A stretch of DNA of 64,000 nt from Pseudogracilibacillus sp037071985 (GCF_037071985.1 NZ_JAXHDF010000015.1:1-64000); one strand, 5' to 3'; positions 36,203 to 45,018 are shown, counted from the first letter of the stretch. The notes: a model not told the origin generated them from the sequence alone. A program made the numbers and translations.

Positions 36203-36540
36203 GAAGTCTCCTAAACTAGATTCTTTCGCGAGTGGCAGACCTTAATATAGAAAGTATTGCTCAGACCTTAAATTGGTGTTTCTATAAAACATCATTTAAA
36301 CCAATCGATTCCTTATTGTATAGGGATTGATTGGTTAGGGTCTAAATATGCTTAGAAAGCAATCATACGGATGCAGATAGACTGATCGTTAAAAAAGTAG
36401 CTAGCCTTGGGATAAACGTGAGTGTTCTTCTACATTTGGCTTCTCCTTAGGTCTAACAACATTAACATCTATGGATATAATGTTGTTACTTTATGGATAT
36501 ACAATTAGTGCTTATGTTAGGATAACATATATCTGGTAGA
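36203..36540. other. Non-coding region between the sdpR-like cassette and glnL
   Basis: 338 bases without a supported gene. An imperfect hairpin (AACCAATC...GATTGGTT, 36299-36336) is present without a clear T-run. Confidence 0.5.
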
Positions 36541-37461
36541 TTATTCACTTGCATTTAACTTATCTAATGTTTCTACATAAATCACTTGCAAAAATTTTTT
36601 AACATTTACTTTTACCCCACTTGCTTTAGATTTCTCATTTTTCAATTCATTCATTTTTAAACGAACATCTTGAAAATCAAATAGTAATGAAGCATAATGC
36701 TCAAACTTCGGATTTGTGTAATCAGTTAATCCGATCGAAGCTAAATTAGTTAACGCCATCATCACTGAACGCCGAATTCGTTGTTCGATTGCTCTTATTT
36801 CTCGCTTCAGTTCCTCTTCATCGATGAATCTATTATATTGGATTGCAATCATTTCATACAGTTCTTTTAGAGGTGGAAAATTATTAATTGAATAATTTTT
36901 ATCAACTAGAATCTCCATGGCTTTTAAAATATCATTACTTCCCCTTTCCCCGATTAATCCGATTGACATCAAAATATGTTGTACAATTCTATTAACAGAG
37001 TCCTTGAGGGAATCCCCACCAGTAAAGGTGGTGGCTGGCGTAATATCTAATTGTGATAATGACTTTTTAATCGTATATAAAGACTGATTTAACTTTAATT
37101 TTGCTTTTACATTTTCGATCACAGCCGTCACTTCAGCTCGGTTAATTGGCTTATGGATAAAAAACTCAATTCCATTAATATAGGCTTCTGCAACCATTTC
37201 TTTATTATCAATTTGAGAGATCATTATAAAGTTTCCGTTATAACCTGCCTTTTGTAATTCCATTATTATATTAATCCCATCCATTCCAGGCATTAATAAA
37301 TCAATTAAAACAACTTGAGGGTTTGTTTCCATAATATCTTCAATTGCATCATCTCCCCCCGGACTGCTCGTGAGGATTTTTCCTAAATTATTTTCTTCAA
37401 TAATGCTTTCTAACATCCTGCGACATACAGGATCATCATCAACTATACCAAAATTAACCAT
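36541..37461 (-). CDS. glnL: GlnL-like response regulator (receiver plus YcbB domain)
   Basis: 306 aa. Receiver with VDDDP at residues 7-11, phospho-Asp 54 (LIDLLMPGMDG) and Lys 104 (FIHKP). The C-terminal half (about 150-300, INNFPPLKELYEMIA, RAIEQRIRRSVMMALTNLASIGLTDY) is the YcbB domain found in GlnL of Bacillus subtilis, which activates glutaminase/glutamine-transport genes in response to glutamine. It lies one base after the kinase stop. No glsA-glnT is in the window; the nearest transport gene is the GltT/DctA-like symporter. A 3' fragment of this gene is duplicated at 33719-34124. Confidence 0.9.
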   Translation of the reverse strand: MVNFGIVDDDPVCRRMLESIIEENNLGKILTSSPGGDDAIEDIMETNPQVVLIDLLMPGMDGINIIMELQKAGYNGNFIMISQIDNKEMVAEAYINGIEFFIHKPINRAEVTAVIENVKAKLKLNQSLYTIKKSLSQLDITPATTFTGGDSLKDSVNRIVQHILMSIGLIGERGSNDILKAMEILVDKNYSINNFPPLKELYEMIAIQYNRFIDEEELKREIRAIEQRIRRSVMMALTNLASIGLTDYTNPKFEHYASLLFDFQDVRLKMNELKNEKSKASGVKVNVKKFLQVIYVETLDKLNASE

Positions 37462-37462
37462 T

Positions 37463-38758
37463 TCATAACTCCTCTTTTTTAACCAAATGTGCTGGCAACT
37501 TGATATTTATGATCGTTTCTCCATCTTTAATATCTGTTTTTATTTCACCGTTGAAAAAGTTGCAGATATTTTTTACATGAGAGAGTCCTATCCCTGTAGC
37601 TGCCGTTCCCTTATTTGAATACTTCGTGGTAAACCCGGGTTCAAATATAAGAGGAATATCTTTTTCCTTTACGCCATTTCCATTATCTTTTACAGTGAAA
37701 CTAATAAAATGATTTTCTTCCACTACTCTGATTGTGATCGTTCCCTTTTGATCAATTGCCTCTACTGCATTTGCAGTCAAGTTATTTAAAATCGAAATAA
37801 TCGGGTAATAATGATCCGTCTTAAATTCGATCAATTGTTCCTTTTTTATAGTAATATCTTTTTCTAACCATTCACTATAGCTACTATTTCCTCGAATGAC
37901 GTGATGTAAAATACTTGTTAAGTCCATCTCACGAACAGTTTTGGAATCATATAATTCATTTAATCCAGCTCGGATCCGTTGAGTATCTTTTTTTATTTCA
38001 TGTACCTGCTGAGCAATCTCCAGTGCCTCGGTATCGTAGTTTGAATGATCATCTTTTAATTTGCGATATAAATGATAACTTGATGCAGTAATTTGTTCGA
38101 TTGTACTCATCATTTTACTTAAATAAAAGTTTTCGTTATATAAATTTGATCCGAAAGTGAGCATCTGGTCTAATCGACTCTCCTGCTCTTTATGCAACTC
38201 TCTTAATTGGGATAGTCTTATATTCGCATATAAACCAATTAAAAAATAAACCCGAATAACAGCAACAACAACTGTCAGCAGAAGGTCAGCAGCAGATATA
38301 GGCATATTGTTAGTCAGCAAATATCGAATAAAGATCTCTGCCACATTTGCTCCTACATCAATACAAACTACAATAGCACCAAAATATAATAAGTTTTTTT
38401 GAAAGCTACTTTCACTTATTTTACTCATTCCAAATGCAAAAGCAATATAATATGCCGCCGCTGGTAAATGTATCATTAAAACAGATAGAAACTCCGATAT
38501 ATCTGAGGAGAGTATCAAGTTAAGAAAGGTTCGGAATATCACTACAACAATACCTGTAATGATACCTGTTTTTATATAAGGGACTTGACGATAAAGAAGC
38601 AATAAAAAAAAGAACATACTGCTCCCTAGTCCAAAACGAAATTCCCAGCCAAACGGTGCAATTCTTAATTCACCGGCTAAGGCAGTCGCCAAAGCGATAA
38701 ATGCTATTTGTAAACTGATATGGCGCCACATCTTGATCAAATTCTCCTGTTCTCGCAT
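37463..38758 (-). CDS. glnK: GlnK-like sensor histidine kinase
   Basis: 431 aa with about six N-terminal helices (residues 12-185), a coiled linker, then the kinase core: His in VHEIKKD (about 253), N box ILNNLTANAVEAID, and G boxes DNGNGVKEKD and GIGLSHVKN. Architecture and partner match GlnK (YcbA) of Bacillus. It should pass phosphate to the adjacent GlnL-like regulator. Stop and next start are one base apart. It is placed between glnL and a glutamate/dicarboxylate symporter gene on the same strand. Confidence 0.9.
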   Translation of the reverse strand: MREQENLIKMWRHISLQIAFIALATALAGELRIAPFGWEFRFGLGSSMFFFLLLLYRQVPYIKTGIITGIVVVIFRTFLNLILSSDISEFLSVLMIHLPAAAYYIAFAFGMSKISESSFQKNLLYFGAIVVCIDVGANVAEIFIRYLLTNNMPISAADLLLTVVVAVIRVYFLIGLYANIRLSQLRELHKEQESRLDQMLTFGSNLYNENFYLSKMMSTIEQITASSYHLYRKLKDDHSNYDTEALEIAQQVHEIKKDTQRIRAGLNELYDSKTVREMDLTSILHHVIRGNSSYSEWLEKDITIKKEQLIEFKTDHYYPIISILNNLTANAVEAIDQKGTITIRVVEENHFISFTVKDNGNGVKEKDIPLIFEPGFTTKYSNKGTAATGIGLSHVKNICNFFNGEIKTDIKDGETIINIKLPAHLVKKEEL

Positions 38759-39106
38759 AAGTACGTGTATATATTGTATTATAAACGATTTAGTTCTATA
38801 TTAAAAAACTTGGCATTTGCCAAATCTTTACTGTGAATGACTTGGTTGCGCTTATGTAGTAAGAAGAGATTTATGCTTTCTAGATAAAAAATATACTTGC
38901 TAATCACTTTCTAAGTACTAAAATGTCATATGTATTTAGGTTTTCACATAAAGGAGTGAACGTTTACCATCAAAAAATTTTAGATTTCAGTTGACGAAAG
39001 CCAAAAATCATTTTAGTCATCACTATGAAAAAGCAGGTAGCTTCTCACCATAAAATTGGCTTCAAAACTACCTACTTATTATACGATACGTATTCAATTT
39101 ATTTGC
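38759..39106 (-). terminator. Gap of 348 bases with the symporter terminator at 39031-39077
   Basis: No gene is supported. Reading the minus strand, AAGTAGGTAG pairs with CTACCTGCTT across a 27-base loop and is followed by TTTTT, so transcription from the symporter gene probably ends here and glnK has its own promoter in the remaining space. Confidence 0.75.
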
Positions 39107-40381
39107 TTATACTGCTTTTTCTATAGAACTGAAATAATTCTTCTGTTTTTCCGTATCAAATCGCCCTTCCCACTTAGACATAACTACTGTAGCTAATGCG
39201 TTACCAACGACATTTACAGCAGTACGGGCCATATCAAGCAGACGATCAATACCTGCAATAAATGCAAGTCCTTCAAGCGGGATACCAACCGTTCCTAATG
39301 TTGCAAGCAATACAACAAAAGACACCCCTGGCACTCCAGCTATTCCATTTGATGTTACCATTAATACGAGCACTAATGTAATTTGTTCATAAATACTTAA
39401 ATCAATACCATACATCTGCGCAATGAAAATGGCAGCAATCGCCTGATATAAAGTTGAACCATCTAAATTAAAAGAATAACCGGTCGGAATAACAAAGGAA
39501 ACTACATCCTTTGGACAGCCGAACTTCTCCATCTTCTCCATTATTCTCGGCAGAACCGTTTCCGAACTGGAGGTTGAATAGGCTAAAAGCAGCTCATCTT
39601 TTAATACTTTAATAATCTGAAATATATTTATTCCAACTAATTTTGCGATAATACCTAGTATGACAATTACAAAGAAAATCATTGCTACATATACTAAAAT
39701 CATTAATTTTCCAAGCGGAATTAGCGACTCTAAGCCAAATTTGGAAACCGTTACACCAATCAAACCAAAAACACCAAATGGTGCGAATCTCATAATAAGA
39801 TTAGTTACCCAAAACATGACATCTGCCACACCTTGGAAAAAGGCTAATACAGGTTTTCCTCTTTCTCCTACAGCAGCTACACCTAATCCGAATAAAACAG
39901 AAAAGAAAATGATCGGCAGCATATTTCCTTCAGCCATCGATTCAATAATATTACTCGGAACAATTCCTACAATAATATCGATAACACCATCATCCTGAAC
40001 TTCTTTTGACGTCTCGACATATTGATTGATATCACTTTTTGTAAGCGAAGAAAGATCTAATCCCTCTCCAGGTTTAAAAATATTTGCTGCACCAAGTCCA
40101 ACTATAATCGCAATCATCGATACAAGTTGAAAGTAAATCATCGACTTTCCGCCAAGCTTTCCAAGCTGTTTAATATCGCCTGTTCCAGCAACCCCAACAA
40201 TTAAGGTTGATACGATAATCGGAACAACAATCATCTTGATCATATTTAAAAATATTGTTCCTAGCGGCTGTAAGTATGTTTCTACTGCTGGATTACCATA
40301 AAAAATAGCCCCAACAATGACCCCTAAGATCAATCCGGCTAAAATTTGATAAGCCAATGGAAATTTAAACTTCTTTTTCAT
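39107..40381 (-). CDS. Dicarboxylate/amino-acid:cation symporter (GltT/DctA family)
   Basis: 424 aa, SDF family. Seen: IKMIVVPIIVSTLIVGVAG (helix 2), LLAYSTSSSETVLPRIMEKM (serine-rich hairpin HP1), VIPTGYSFNLDGSTLYQA (helix 7, NxDG), SNGIAGVPGVSFVVL (HP2) and the helix 8 block DRLLDMARTAVNVVGNALATVV. In helix 8 the RTAVNV pattern, with Arg preceding TxxNV, needs comparison with characterised members before glutamate or C4-dicarboxylate is chosen. Next to glnK-glnL, so glutamate or glutamine-related transport is plausible. Confidence 0.93.
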   Translation of the reverse strand: MKKKFKFPLAYQILAGLILGVIVGAIFYGNPAVETYLQPLGTIFLNMIKMIVVPIIVSTLIVGVAGTGDIKQLGKLGGKSMIYFQLVSMIAIIVGLGAANIFKPGEGLDLSSLTKSDINQYVETSKEVQDDGVIDIIVGIVPSNIIESMAEGNMLPIIFFSVLFGLGVAAVGERGKPVLAFFQGVADVMFWVTNLIMRFAPFGVFGLIGVTVSKFGLESLIPLGKLMILVYVAMIFFVIVILGIIAKLVGINIFQIIKVLKDELLLAYSTSSSETVLPRIMEKMEKFGCPKDVVSFVIPTGYSFNLDGSTLYQAIAAIFIAQMYGIDLSIYEQITLVLVLMVTSNGIAGVPGVSFVVLLATLGTVGIPLEGLAFIAGIDRLLDMARTAVNVVGNALATVVMSKWEGRFDTEKQKNYFSSIEKAV

Positions 40382-40777
40382 CTATATATGTCACCCTTTA
40401 CTTTTTTGAAAACGCCTTCTTTTAAATTTTACAGATGACATATAGATTCCGACAAAATCCGACATTTATTTTTTAAGATGAAATAAATGGAGAGATAAAC
40501 CAAAAGGGTAAAGTTAATGAAGTGTTCCTTTCACTGTTAGTGCTTATGTAGATGGATTTTAAGAATGAATAAACACAATTACAAACTACAATGAGAATAA
40601 GAATTGAATCAAAAAGGAGAATGAGGAGTGAGACGATTTTTAAAGACATGTAGGATGGATTAACTGTGCAGAAGATCTCGTAAAAGCTCAGGAAGTAATA
40701 AGACTATAAGGAAGGTGCACAACTATCGTCTAGTCGTGCACCCTTCCTATCGATTCCATTCTATTCATTGGTTTAGC
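40382..40777. other. Non-coding region with an imperfect hairpin
   Basis: 396 bases without a gene. GGAAGGTGCAC...GTGCACCCTTCC (about 40709-40748) forms a strong hairpin with one bulge and may end the minus-strand PTS-like transcript, though a T-run is lacking. Confidence 0.5.
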
Positions 40778-42334
40778 TTACATACTTTTACTGAAAAATT
40801 TATTTGCCAAAGCTGTTATTGTAAAGGCACTTAACAAAGATACCACCATAGCTATAATGAGGCCAACTGCATTGCTAGAAGCAAACGGTGCTACAAAAGT
40901 AGGCAAATACGCCGTTCCCCTTACATCAAATAAACCAACAATAGCTCCACCAAGCCCAGCTGAGAAGATTGCTCCTCCAAAGACTAATTTGCTTGAAAAC
41001 ATAAATGGATAAGCCGATTCGACGAAAGTTCCAAATCCCATATTAATTAAAAAGCCTGGTAATGCGATTGAAGCTGATCCTTTATCTTTAGGAAAAATAA
41101 TATTTGCCAAATTGATTCCTGCAGCAACGACGACAAGCCCTACCATATCTACCGCACCTAGAAAACTAAAGCCGGATCTTTCCATTTCAAATAAAACAAT
41201 TGGCAGAATAGCAGCATGATATACTCCTCCCAAAATAGCTGGCCAAATGAGTAAACCACCTAGCATACCTGCAAGGACAGCATTGAAGCTGATAGTCTGC
41301 TCGATCGCATATTTAATAAATTCCCCTGCACTAAGTGCAAGCGGTCCTAATATATAGAAAACAATGAGTCCTGAAATGATACCTGCCAAACTAGCAGTAA
41401 AAATATTAACTGTTGTCATAGGGAAACGAAGTTGAACAAACTTAACAAAAAGAAACTGAACAAGTAATCCAGCTATAATCCCTGCAATAATACCTCCAAT
41501 GATACCTCCCTCAACCGATAAACACCCGGCGATCACTCCCGCAACAATAGAAACCTCATCCAAATCTGAAATTTGTTTCGCAGCTACTACCGCAAGAACG
41601 ATCGGCAATGCTTTAATCAGGATGTCAAATACATCTCCAAGCCCTGCGAACATCGGAATTTTACTAAGAGCTAAAATTAAGGCAAGCGAAATAAAGGCAG
41701 GTAAAGAGGCTGTCATAATCCCCTTAATATTAATTCTTTTAAATGGATTTGTTCCAGTTTCACGTGCAGAGTTTTCAATTGTTGAAGTAAAACTTGGACG
41801 AAATTTCATGTCCCAATGTTTTGCTAATGAAGAAACAAATGAAATAGCTCTTGTCCTATTTGTAGTTCCTGTAGTCCCCGATGTAGAGATTACATTTCCA
41901 CCTTTTGAACCTACTATAGCCATCGCTGAACCGCCTGTACCAACTATTGGAATACTTTTTTCTATTGCAGCTTGAATAGCATGTTTATTAGCATATTCCG
42001 GATCAATACTCATTAAAATTAAACCATCTACTTCACCGGCTTTAATTTTATCCGCAATTTTCACATCTTCTTTTAATGCTTCTTTATTCGTTTTTTTAAG
42101 TGTATCTTGAAAGACGTCCTTTATCTCTTGATCTCTTAGTACATAAAGGGATGCCTTTGTCGATTCTTTTGCCACGTCCATCGAAGTTTCCGCTCCGATA
42201 AATTGAACTGCATTCACATTGATTCCAGCCGTTTCACATTGATTTAAAATTTCTTTTAATAGCTTAATAGGTTCTTTGCCCCCTAAATTGAACAAATTCC
42301 CACCACTGCTTCCCAATATTGCAACGTTTTTCAC
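40778..42334 (-). CDS. Fructose-PTS EIIC-like protein with a novel N-terminal domain
   Basis: 518 aa. Residues about 200-518 form nine or more helices with features of the fructose-family EIIC domain: GGIIGGIIAGIIAG, LAGMLGGLLIWPAILGGVYH, GINLANIIFPKDKGSASIALPG and GTFVESAYPFMF. The N-terminal 190 residues are soluble (MKNVAILGSSGGNLFNLGGK, later IVGTGGSAMAIVGSKGGNV and STSGTTGTTNRTRA), and they lack the P-loop Cys-Pro-x-Gly motif of EIIB-fructose, so phosphoryl transfer is not evident. It starts with GTG at 42334 behind GGGGGG. No EIIA, HPr or sugar kinase gene is near. Transport role likely; substrate unknown. Confidence 0.65.
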   Translation of the reverse strand: MKNVAILGSSGGNLFNLGGKEPIKLLKEILNQCETAGINVNAVQFIGAETSMDVAKESTKASLYVLRDQEIKDVFQDTLKKTNKEALKEDVKIADKIKAGEVDGLILMSIDPEYANKHAIQAAIEKSIPIVGTGGSAMAIVGSKGGNVISTSGTTGTTNRTRAISFVSSLAKHWDMKFRPSFTSTIENSARETGTNPFKRINIKGIMTASLPAFISLALILALSKIPMFAGLGDVFDILIKALPIVLAVVAAKQISDLDEVSIVAGVIAGCLSVEGGIIGGIIAGIIAGLLVQFLFVKFVQLRFPMTTVNIFTASLAGIISGLIVFYILGPLALSAGEFIKYAIEQTISFNAVLAGMLGGLLIWPAILGGVYHAAILPIVLFEMERSGFSFLGAVDMVGLVVVAAGINLANIIFPKDKGSASIALPGFLINMGFGTFVESAYPFMFSSKLVFGGAIFSAGLGGAIVGLFDVRGTAYLPTFVAPFASSNAVGLIIAMVVSLLSAFTITALANKFFSKSM

Positions 42335-42594
42335 GTTCTTCCCCCCGTTTTCTTAGTTGTTTTATTCACATTTTATCACTTTACCGTTTTAACGTGGAAA
42401 ATTATTATTACTGTAAGAATTATACTAGAATTCAGACATATTTTATATCTTTTATACTTGAAAATTTACAAGAATTTTTTAATAGACTCATGGATCCTTT
42501 CTATGGAAAGAGTTACTTAAATTTCTACGAAAAATTGCCATTAAAAAAGCATAACTTCATCAATAGACAAAACTGAGGAAAGGTGCTTTTTACA

Positions 42595-42762
42595 ATGGCT
42601 ACTTCTCTTTTAGATACTCTCATTTTTCAGGCTATGATTATGTATTATCTTCTCTATTACTTCGGATATAATCGCGCCAATATCTTTACAGATCGATATG
42701 CTTTCTTAATAATAAAAAAGAGCAACGATTTAATCGCCGCTCTCTACCGTATTCTTACCTAA
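42595..42762 (+). CDS. Possible 55-aa small protein overlapping the holin terminator
   Basis: GAGGAAAGGTG stands 10 bases before the ATG at 42595. The product is hydrophobic and aromatic-rich at the start (LIFQAMIMYYLLYYFGYN) with a basic end. Its 3' end is antisense to the holin terminator and stop, which weakens the case. No family recognised. The rest of the 42335-42729 gap appears empty. Confidence 0.3.
   Translation: MATSLLDTLIFQAMIMYYLLYYFGYNRANIFTDRYAFLIIKKSNDLIAALYRILT
42714..42742 (-). terminator. Terminator overlapping the holin stop
   Basis: On the minus strand GAGCGGCGAT pairs with ATCGTTGCTC (two G-U pairs) and is followed by TTTTTT. The stem overlaps the last codons of the holin gene. 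Confidence 0.8.
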
Positions 42763-42984
42763 TTCAAACAATCCTGTTGCAGCTAAACCAGATATACCAC
42801 CGGCCCATAGCCTTTCCACGAGTCCAATATCCATAAATAAAGCTAAAGCACCTAGAATCAATCCAACTAAAATAGCTACTAAAGGCATGTATCTCTTATT
42901 AATTTTTTCAGTCTTTTTAATAGCCTGGACAACACCACTTGTTACTGCCGCAATAGCTGTCGCCATAGCTAATACCTCAAACAT
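42730..42984 (-). CDS. A118-type phage holin homologue (orphan)
   Basis: 84 aa with two or three short hydrophobic helices. The order VVQAIKKTE, then PLVAILVGLILGALALFMD, then RLWAGGISGLAATGLFE closely follows the Hol118 holin of Listeria phage A118 (PF06946 family, from memory). Holins form membrane holes that release endolysin; no endolysin gene is adjacent, so this is an isolated copy. AAGGAGGTG precedes the ATG at 42984, and it has its own terminator, so it looks expressible. Possible roles other than lysis include export or competence-like release. Confidence 0.85.
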   Translation of the reverse strand: MFEVLAMATAIAAVTSGVVQAIKKTEKINKRYMPLVAILVGLILGALALFMDIGLVERLWAGGISGLAATGLFELGKNTVESGD

Positions 42985-43363
42985 AATAACACCTCCTTAC
43001 AGTATAATATGTAATGCTTGTCAACCCAGTAACGACATAAGAAGCATTATATAAAAATTCATCTATAAATTAAAAAAGCTACCAATGCCTATTAACGCAC
43101 TAGTAACTTATAAAGCTAATTTCTATATGTTTTTTCATAGGTTTATTTATTATGTAATAAATCATTCATCATACGTTTATCAATCACTTAATTTTTCAGC
43201 TTAAGCTGATCAAAATCAATTTTGTTATAGTAACTTCAAAGGCTGTAATAAGCTGTTTATGATTATGCCAAATAGTCATGTCGTTTAACTTTATTCTTTT
43301 AGCCAATTTACTCCCTTGTTTTTTAGTGTGTAAATATAAAAAAGAGTCCTAAAGGACCTTTAA
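42985..43363. other. Gap between the holin and the riboswitch-controlled gene
   Basis: 379 bases with no supported gene. At 43338-43362 a minus-strand hairpin (AAAGGTCC/GGACTCTTT) with TTTTTT downstream terminates the 43364-43663 gene, so the holin needs its own promoter here; TTGACA on the minus strand (complement of about 43017-43022) is a candidate -35. Confidence 0.55.
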
Positions 43364-43663
43364 TTAATTTTTGATTTCTTTTAATGTTTTATTTGCCGTA
43401 TTAACATCCGTAGACAAATCAGTCAGAATTTCAAGCATAAGATTATTACGCGCCATCCTTCTTAATTCTGAAAATATGACAGGTTTATGCTTCTTAATTA
43501 GTGTCATCACTTCAATTGTTGGCAAATATTTAGATTGTATTCTTAAGAACGATTTTAAAAATACAACAAATTCATGAGTTGTGTCATGATCATCTGGATA
43601 ATTGTTCAACAAGTTATAAAATCTTTGAATACTATTTTTTAGTTCTGTGTTTTCTATCTTCAA
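43364..43663 (-). CDS. Unknown 99-aa protein under a c-di-GMP riboswitch
   Basis: Mostly helical soluble protein, basic at the C terminus, with no membrane segment and no motif I recognise (NSIQRFYNLLNNYPDDHD, then LMLEILTDLSTDVNTANK). It starts with TTG at 43663, with AAGGTAGGG about 7 bases upstream. The leader contains a complete c-di-GMP-I aptamer (43718-43795) and a consensus-like promoter, and a terminator follows, so this is a stand-alone unit controlled by cyclic di-GMP. That regulation suggests a role in the motility/biofilm switch or in phage behaviour; nothing more can be said from sequence. Confidence 0.7.
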   Translation of the reverse strand: MKIENTELKNSIQRFYNLLNNYPDDHDTTHEFVVFLKSFLRIQSKYLPTIEVMTLIKKHKPVIFSELRRMARNNLMLEILTDLSTDVNTANKTLKEIKN

Positions 43664-43717
43664 CTTTGGTCCCTACCTTATTTTATGATAACCAAATGAA
43701 GAAGTATACTCTCATTT

Positions 43718-43795
43718 GGCAACCGGCTATCGTAATTCATTTAAGAATCTTAGATCCGTGGCTTTGCGTCCTTATTTTTCAATAAGTTTGCCTTT
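43718..43795 (-). ncRNA. c-di-GMP-I riboswitch (GEMM)
   Basis: Read on the minus strand: GGCAAAC, then a P2 hairpin CTTATT-GAAA-AATAAG with a GNRA tetraloop, then the invariant GGACGCAAAGCC, then the P3 stem with a CTAAG tetraloop receptor half and its partner near ACGATAGCC, closed by GCCGGTTGCC pairing with GGCAAAC. These are all the conserved elements of the GEMM-I aptamer. It lies about 55 bases before the TTG start of the 99-aa gene; a possible hairpin (AAATGAgAGTA...TTCATTT) between aptamer and gene may be the expression platform. Confidence 0.93.
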
Positions 43796-43817
43796 ATCGT
43801 AGATTGCAACTTAAAAT

Positions 43818-43846
43818 AGTATAGTAAATATCGAACGTTAGGTCAA
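43818..43846 (-). promoter_or_regulatory. Promoter of the riboswitch transcript
   Basis: Minus-strand TTGACC (complement of 43841-43846), 17-base spacer, TATACT (complement of 43818-43823), so transcription would begin about 15 bases before the aptamer. Confidence 0.8.
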
Positions 43847-44024
43847 ATGTCCTATTAAAGAATTAAACCTTTATTTGCAAAAATAACACCTACTCAGCAT
43901 TTAAAAAACATCTCAATATATATTCAAAAATGGATATATTTCTTTAAGTAAAGATCTTATAATGATTCTTAATTTAGTTGTAATCGACTATTAATGCTGA
44001 TAACACCTAAGAGGGAGATTTAAA

Positions 44025-44123
44025 ATGAGCATAAAAAAATTATTTTGCATATTATTTAAGAGACATAAATACGACTACTTTACTAATAAATGTGTTAGAT
44101 GCGGTAAAGCTAGAGAAACGTAA
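44025..44123 (+). CDS. 32-aa zinc-ribbon-like peptide
   Basis: Small gene with GAGGGAG seven bases before the ATG. The product, MSIKKLFCILFKRHKYDY then FTNKCVRCGKARET, is basic and carries a C-x2-C pair in a knuckle-like CVRCGK plus an earlier Cys. Comparable tiny Cys-containing proteins occur in Firmicutes and phages. A perfect 9-base stem (GAGAAACGT/ACGTTTCTC) spans the stop. The rest of the 43847-44485 interval shows no gene. Confidence 0.5.
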   Translation: MSIKKLFCILFKRHKYDYFTNKCVRCGKARET

Positions 44124-44485
44124 ACAAAACGTTTCTCCATGATGAAACATCCCCCTGCTCACCGTTTCTTCAACTTATTCCTTTAAAGTCAGACACAACA
44201 ATCTACTATAACTATCCAATATTTGCTACTGTTTCACTGCGAAACCTATTAGGATAGATTCAGAGATACCAAACAGGTTATCATATTATTAAGTCTAATT
44301 GATCAAAAAATTACTGCAATAGACATGGAATTCCATGTTTTTTTTTCACAGTTTTTGTCTATTGTGAACTTAAGAACTTTGATTCTTGTAAGAATTCTTT
44401 CAGTGGTTGTATTTTAACATATTCAATAACCTAAAATTACTTAACTTATATTATTTTTAAATAACTTTACTATTCACTTAAAATA

Positions 44486-44513
44486 TTAAACAATACGCTA
44501 AAAGCGCTATATT
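44486..44513 (+). promoter_or_regulatory. Promoter/operator of the PH-domain gene, like that of xre
   Basis: TTAAAC, 16-base spacer, TATATT. The spacer holds ACGCTAAAAGCGCT, a dyad. About 45 bases here (44475-44518) align closely with the promoter of the xre gene at 56320-56364, including CTTAAA.TATTAAACA.TACGCT, suggesting control by the same repressor. Confidence 0.7.
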
Positions 44514-44601
44514 CTTATCAAAGTGTATGATATTATAAGCCTAATAGACATAGCTTTATGTAACTTACTTAGCAATAAAAAAATTTAAAGGGGGATATTA
44601 A

Positions 44602-44979
44602 ATGGGATTATTAAGTGGACTTTTAGGAAATGCTTCAACCGTAGATAAAAAAGAGGTAGAAAAAGAAGTAGGGAAACTATTAACAGAAGGTGAAGAAGTA
44701 GATGTAGCCTTTAAAGTAATTAGAGACTTGATTGTTTTTACGGATAAGCGTCTCTTGATGGTGGATAAGCAAGGGTTAACTGGAAAAAAGACAGATTATC
44801 ATTCAATACCTTATAAAAGCATCACACATTTTAGCGTTGAAACAGCAGGCACATTCGATTTAGATGCTGAATTAAAAATTTGGATTGGCGGATCTATGGA
44901 ACCTGTAGTTGATAAGACTTTCAAAAAAGATGATAGCATTTACGACATTCAAAAAGTATTGGCCACAATGTGCGTTTAA
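44602..44979 (+). CDS. Bacterial PH-domain protein
   Basis: 125 aa. A short N-terminal helix (GLLSGLLGN, then acidic KKEVEKEVGKLL) precedes a PH-like beta domain (VAFKVIRDLIVFTDKRLLMVDKQG, YKSITHFSVETAGTFDLDAELKIWI) of the YvbH/bPH type found in many Firmicutes and their phages. Molecular function of this family is unknown. GGGGGA precedes the ATG. The promoter resembles the xre promoter 12 kb away and the terminator resembles that of ltp, so this gene is probably part of the same phage-derived regulon. Confidence 0.85.
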   Translation: MGLLSGLLGNASTVDKKEVEKEVGKLLTEGEEVDVAFKVIRDLIVFTDKRLLMVDKQGLTGKKTDYHSIPYKSITHFSVETAGTFDLDAELKIWIGGSMEPVVDKTFKKDDSIYDIQKVLATMCV

Positions 44980-44990
44980 TTAATCTTATT

Positions 44991-45018
44991 AGGTATACAT
45001 CATATTGTATACCTTTTA
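44991..45018 (+). terminator. Terminator like the one after ltp
   Basis: AGGTATACA/TGTATACCT with a six-base loop, then TTTTAT. The same nine-base stem recurs at 57433-57456. Confidence 0.85.
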
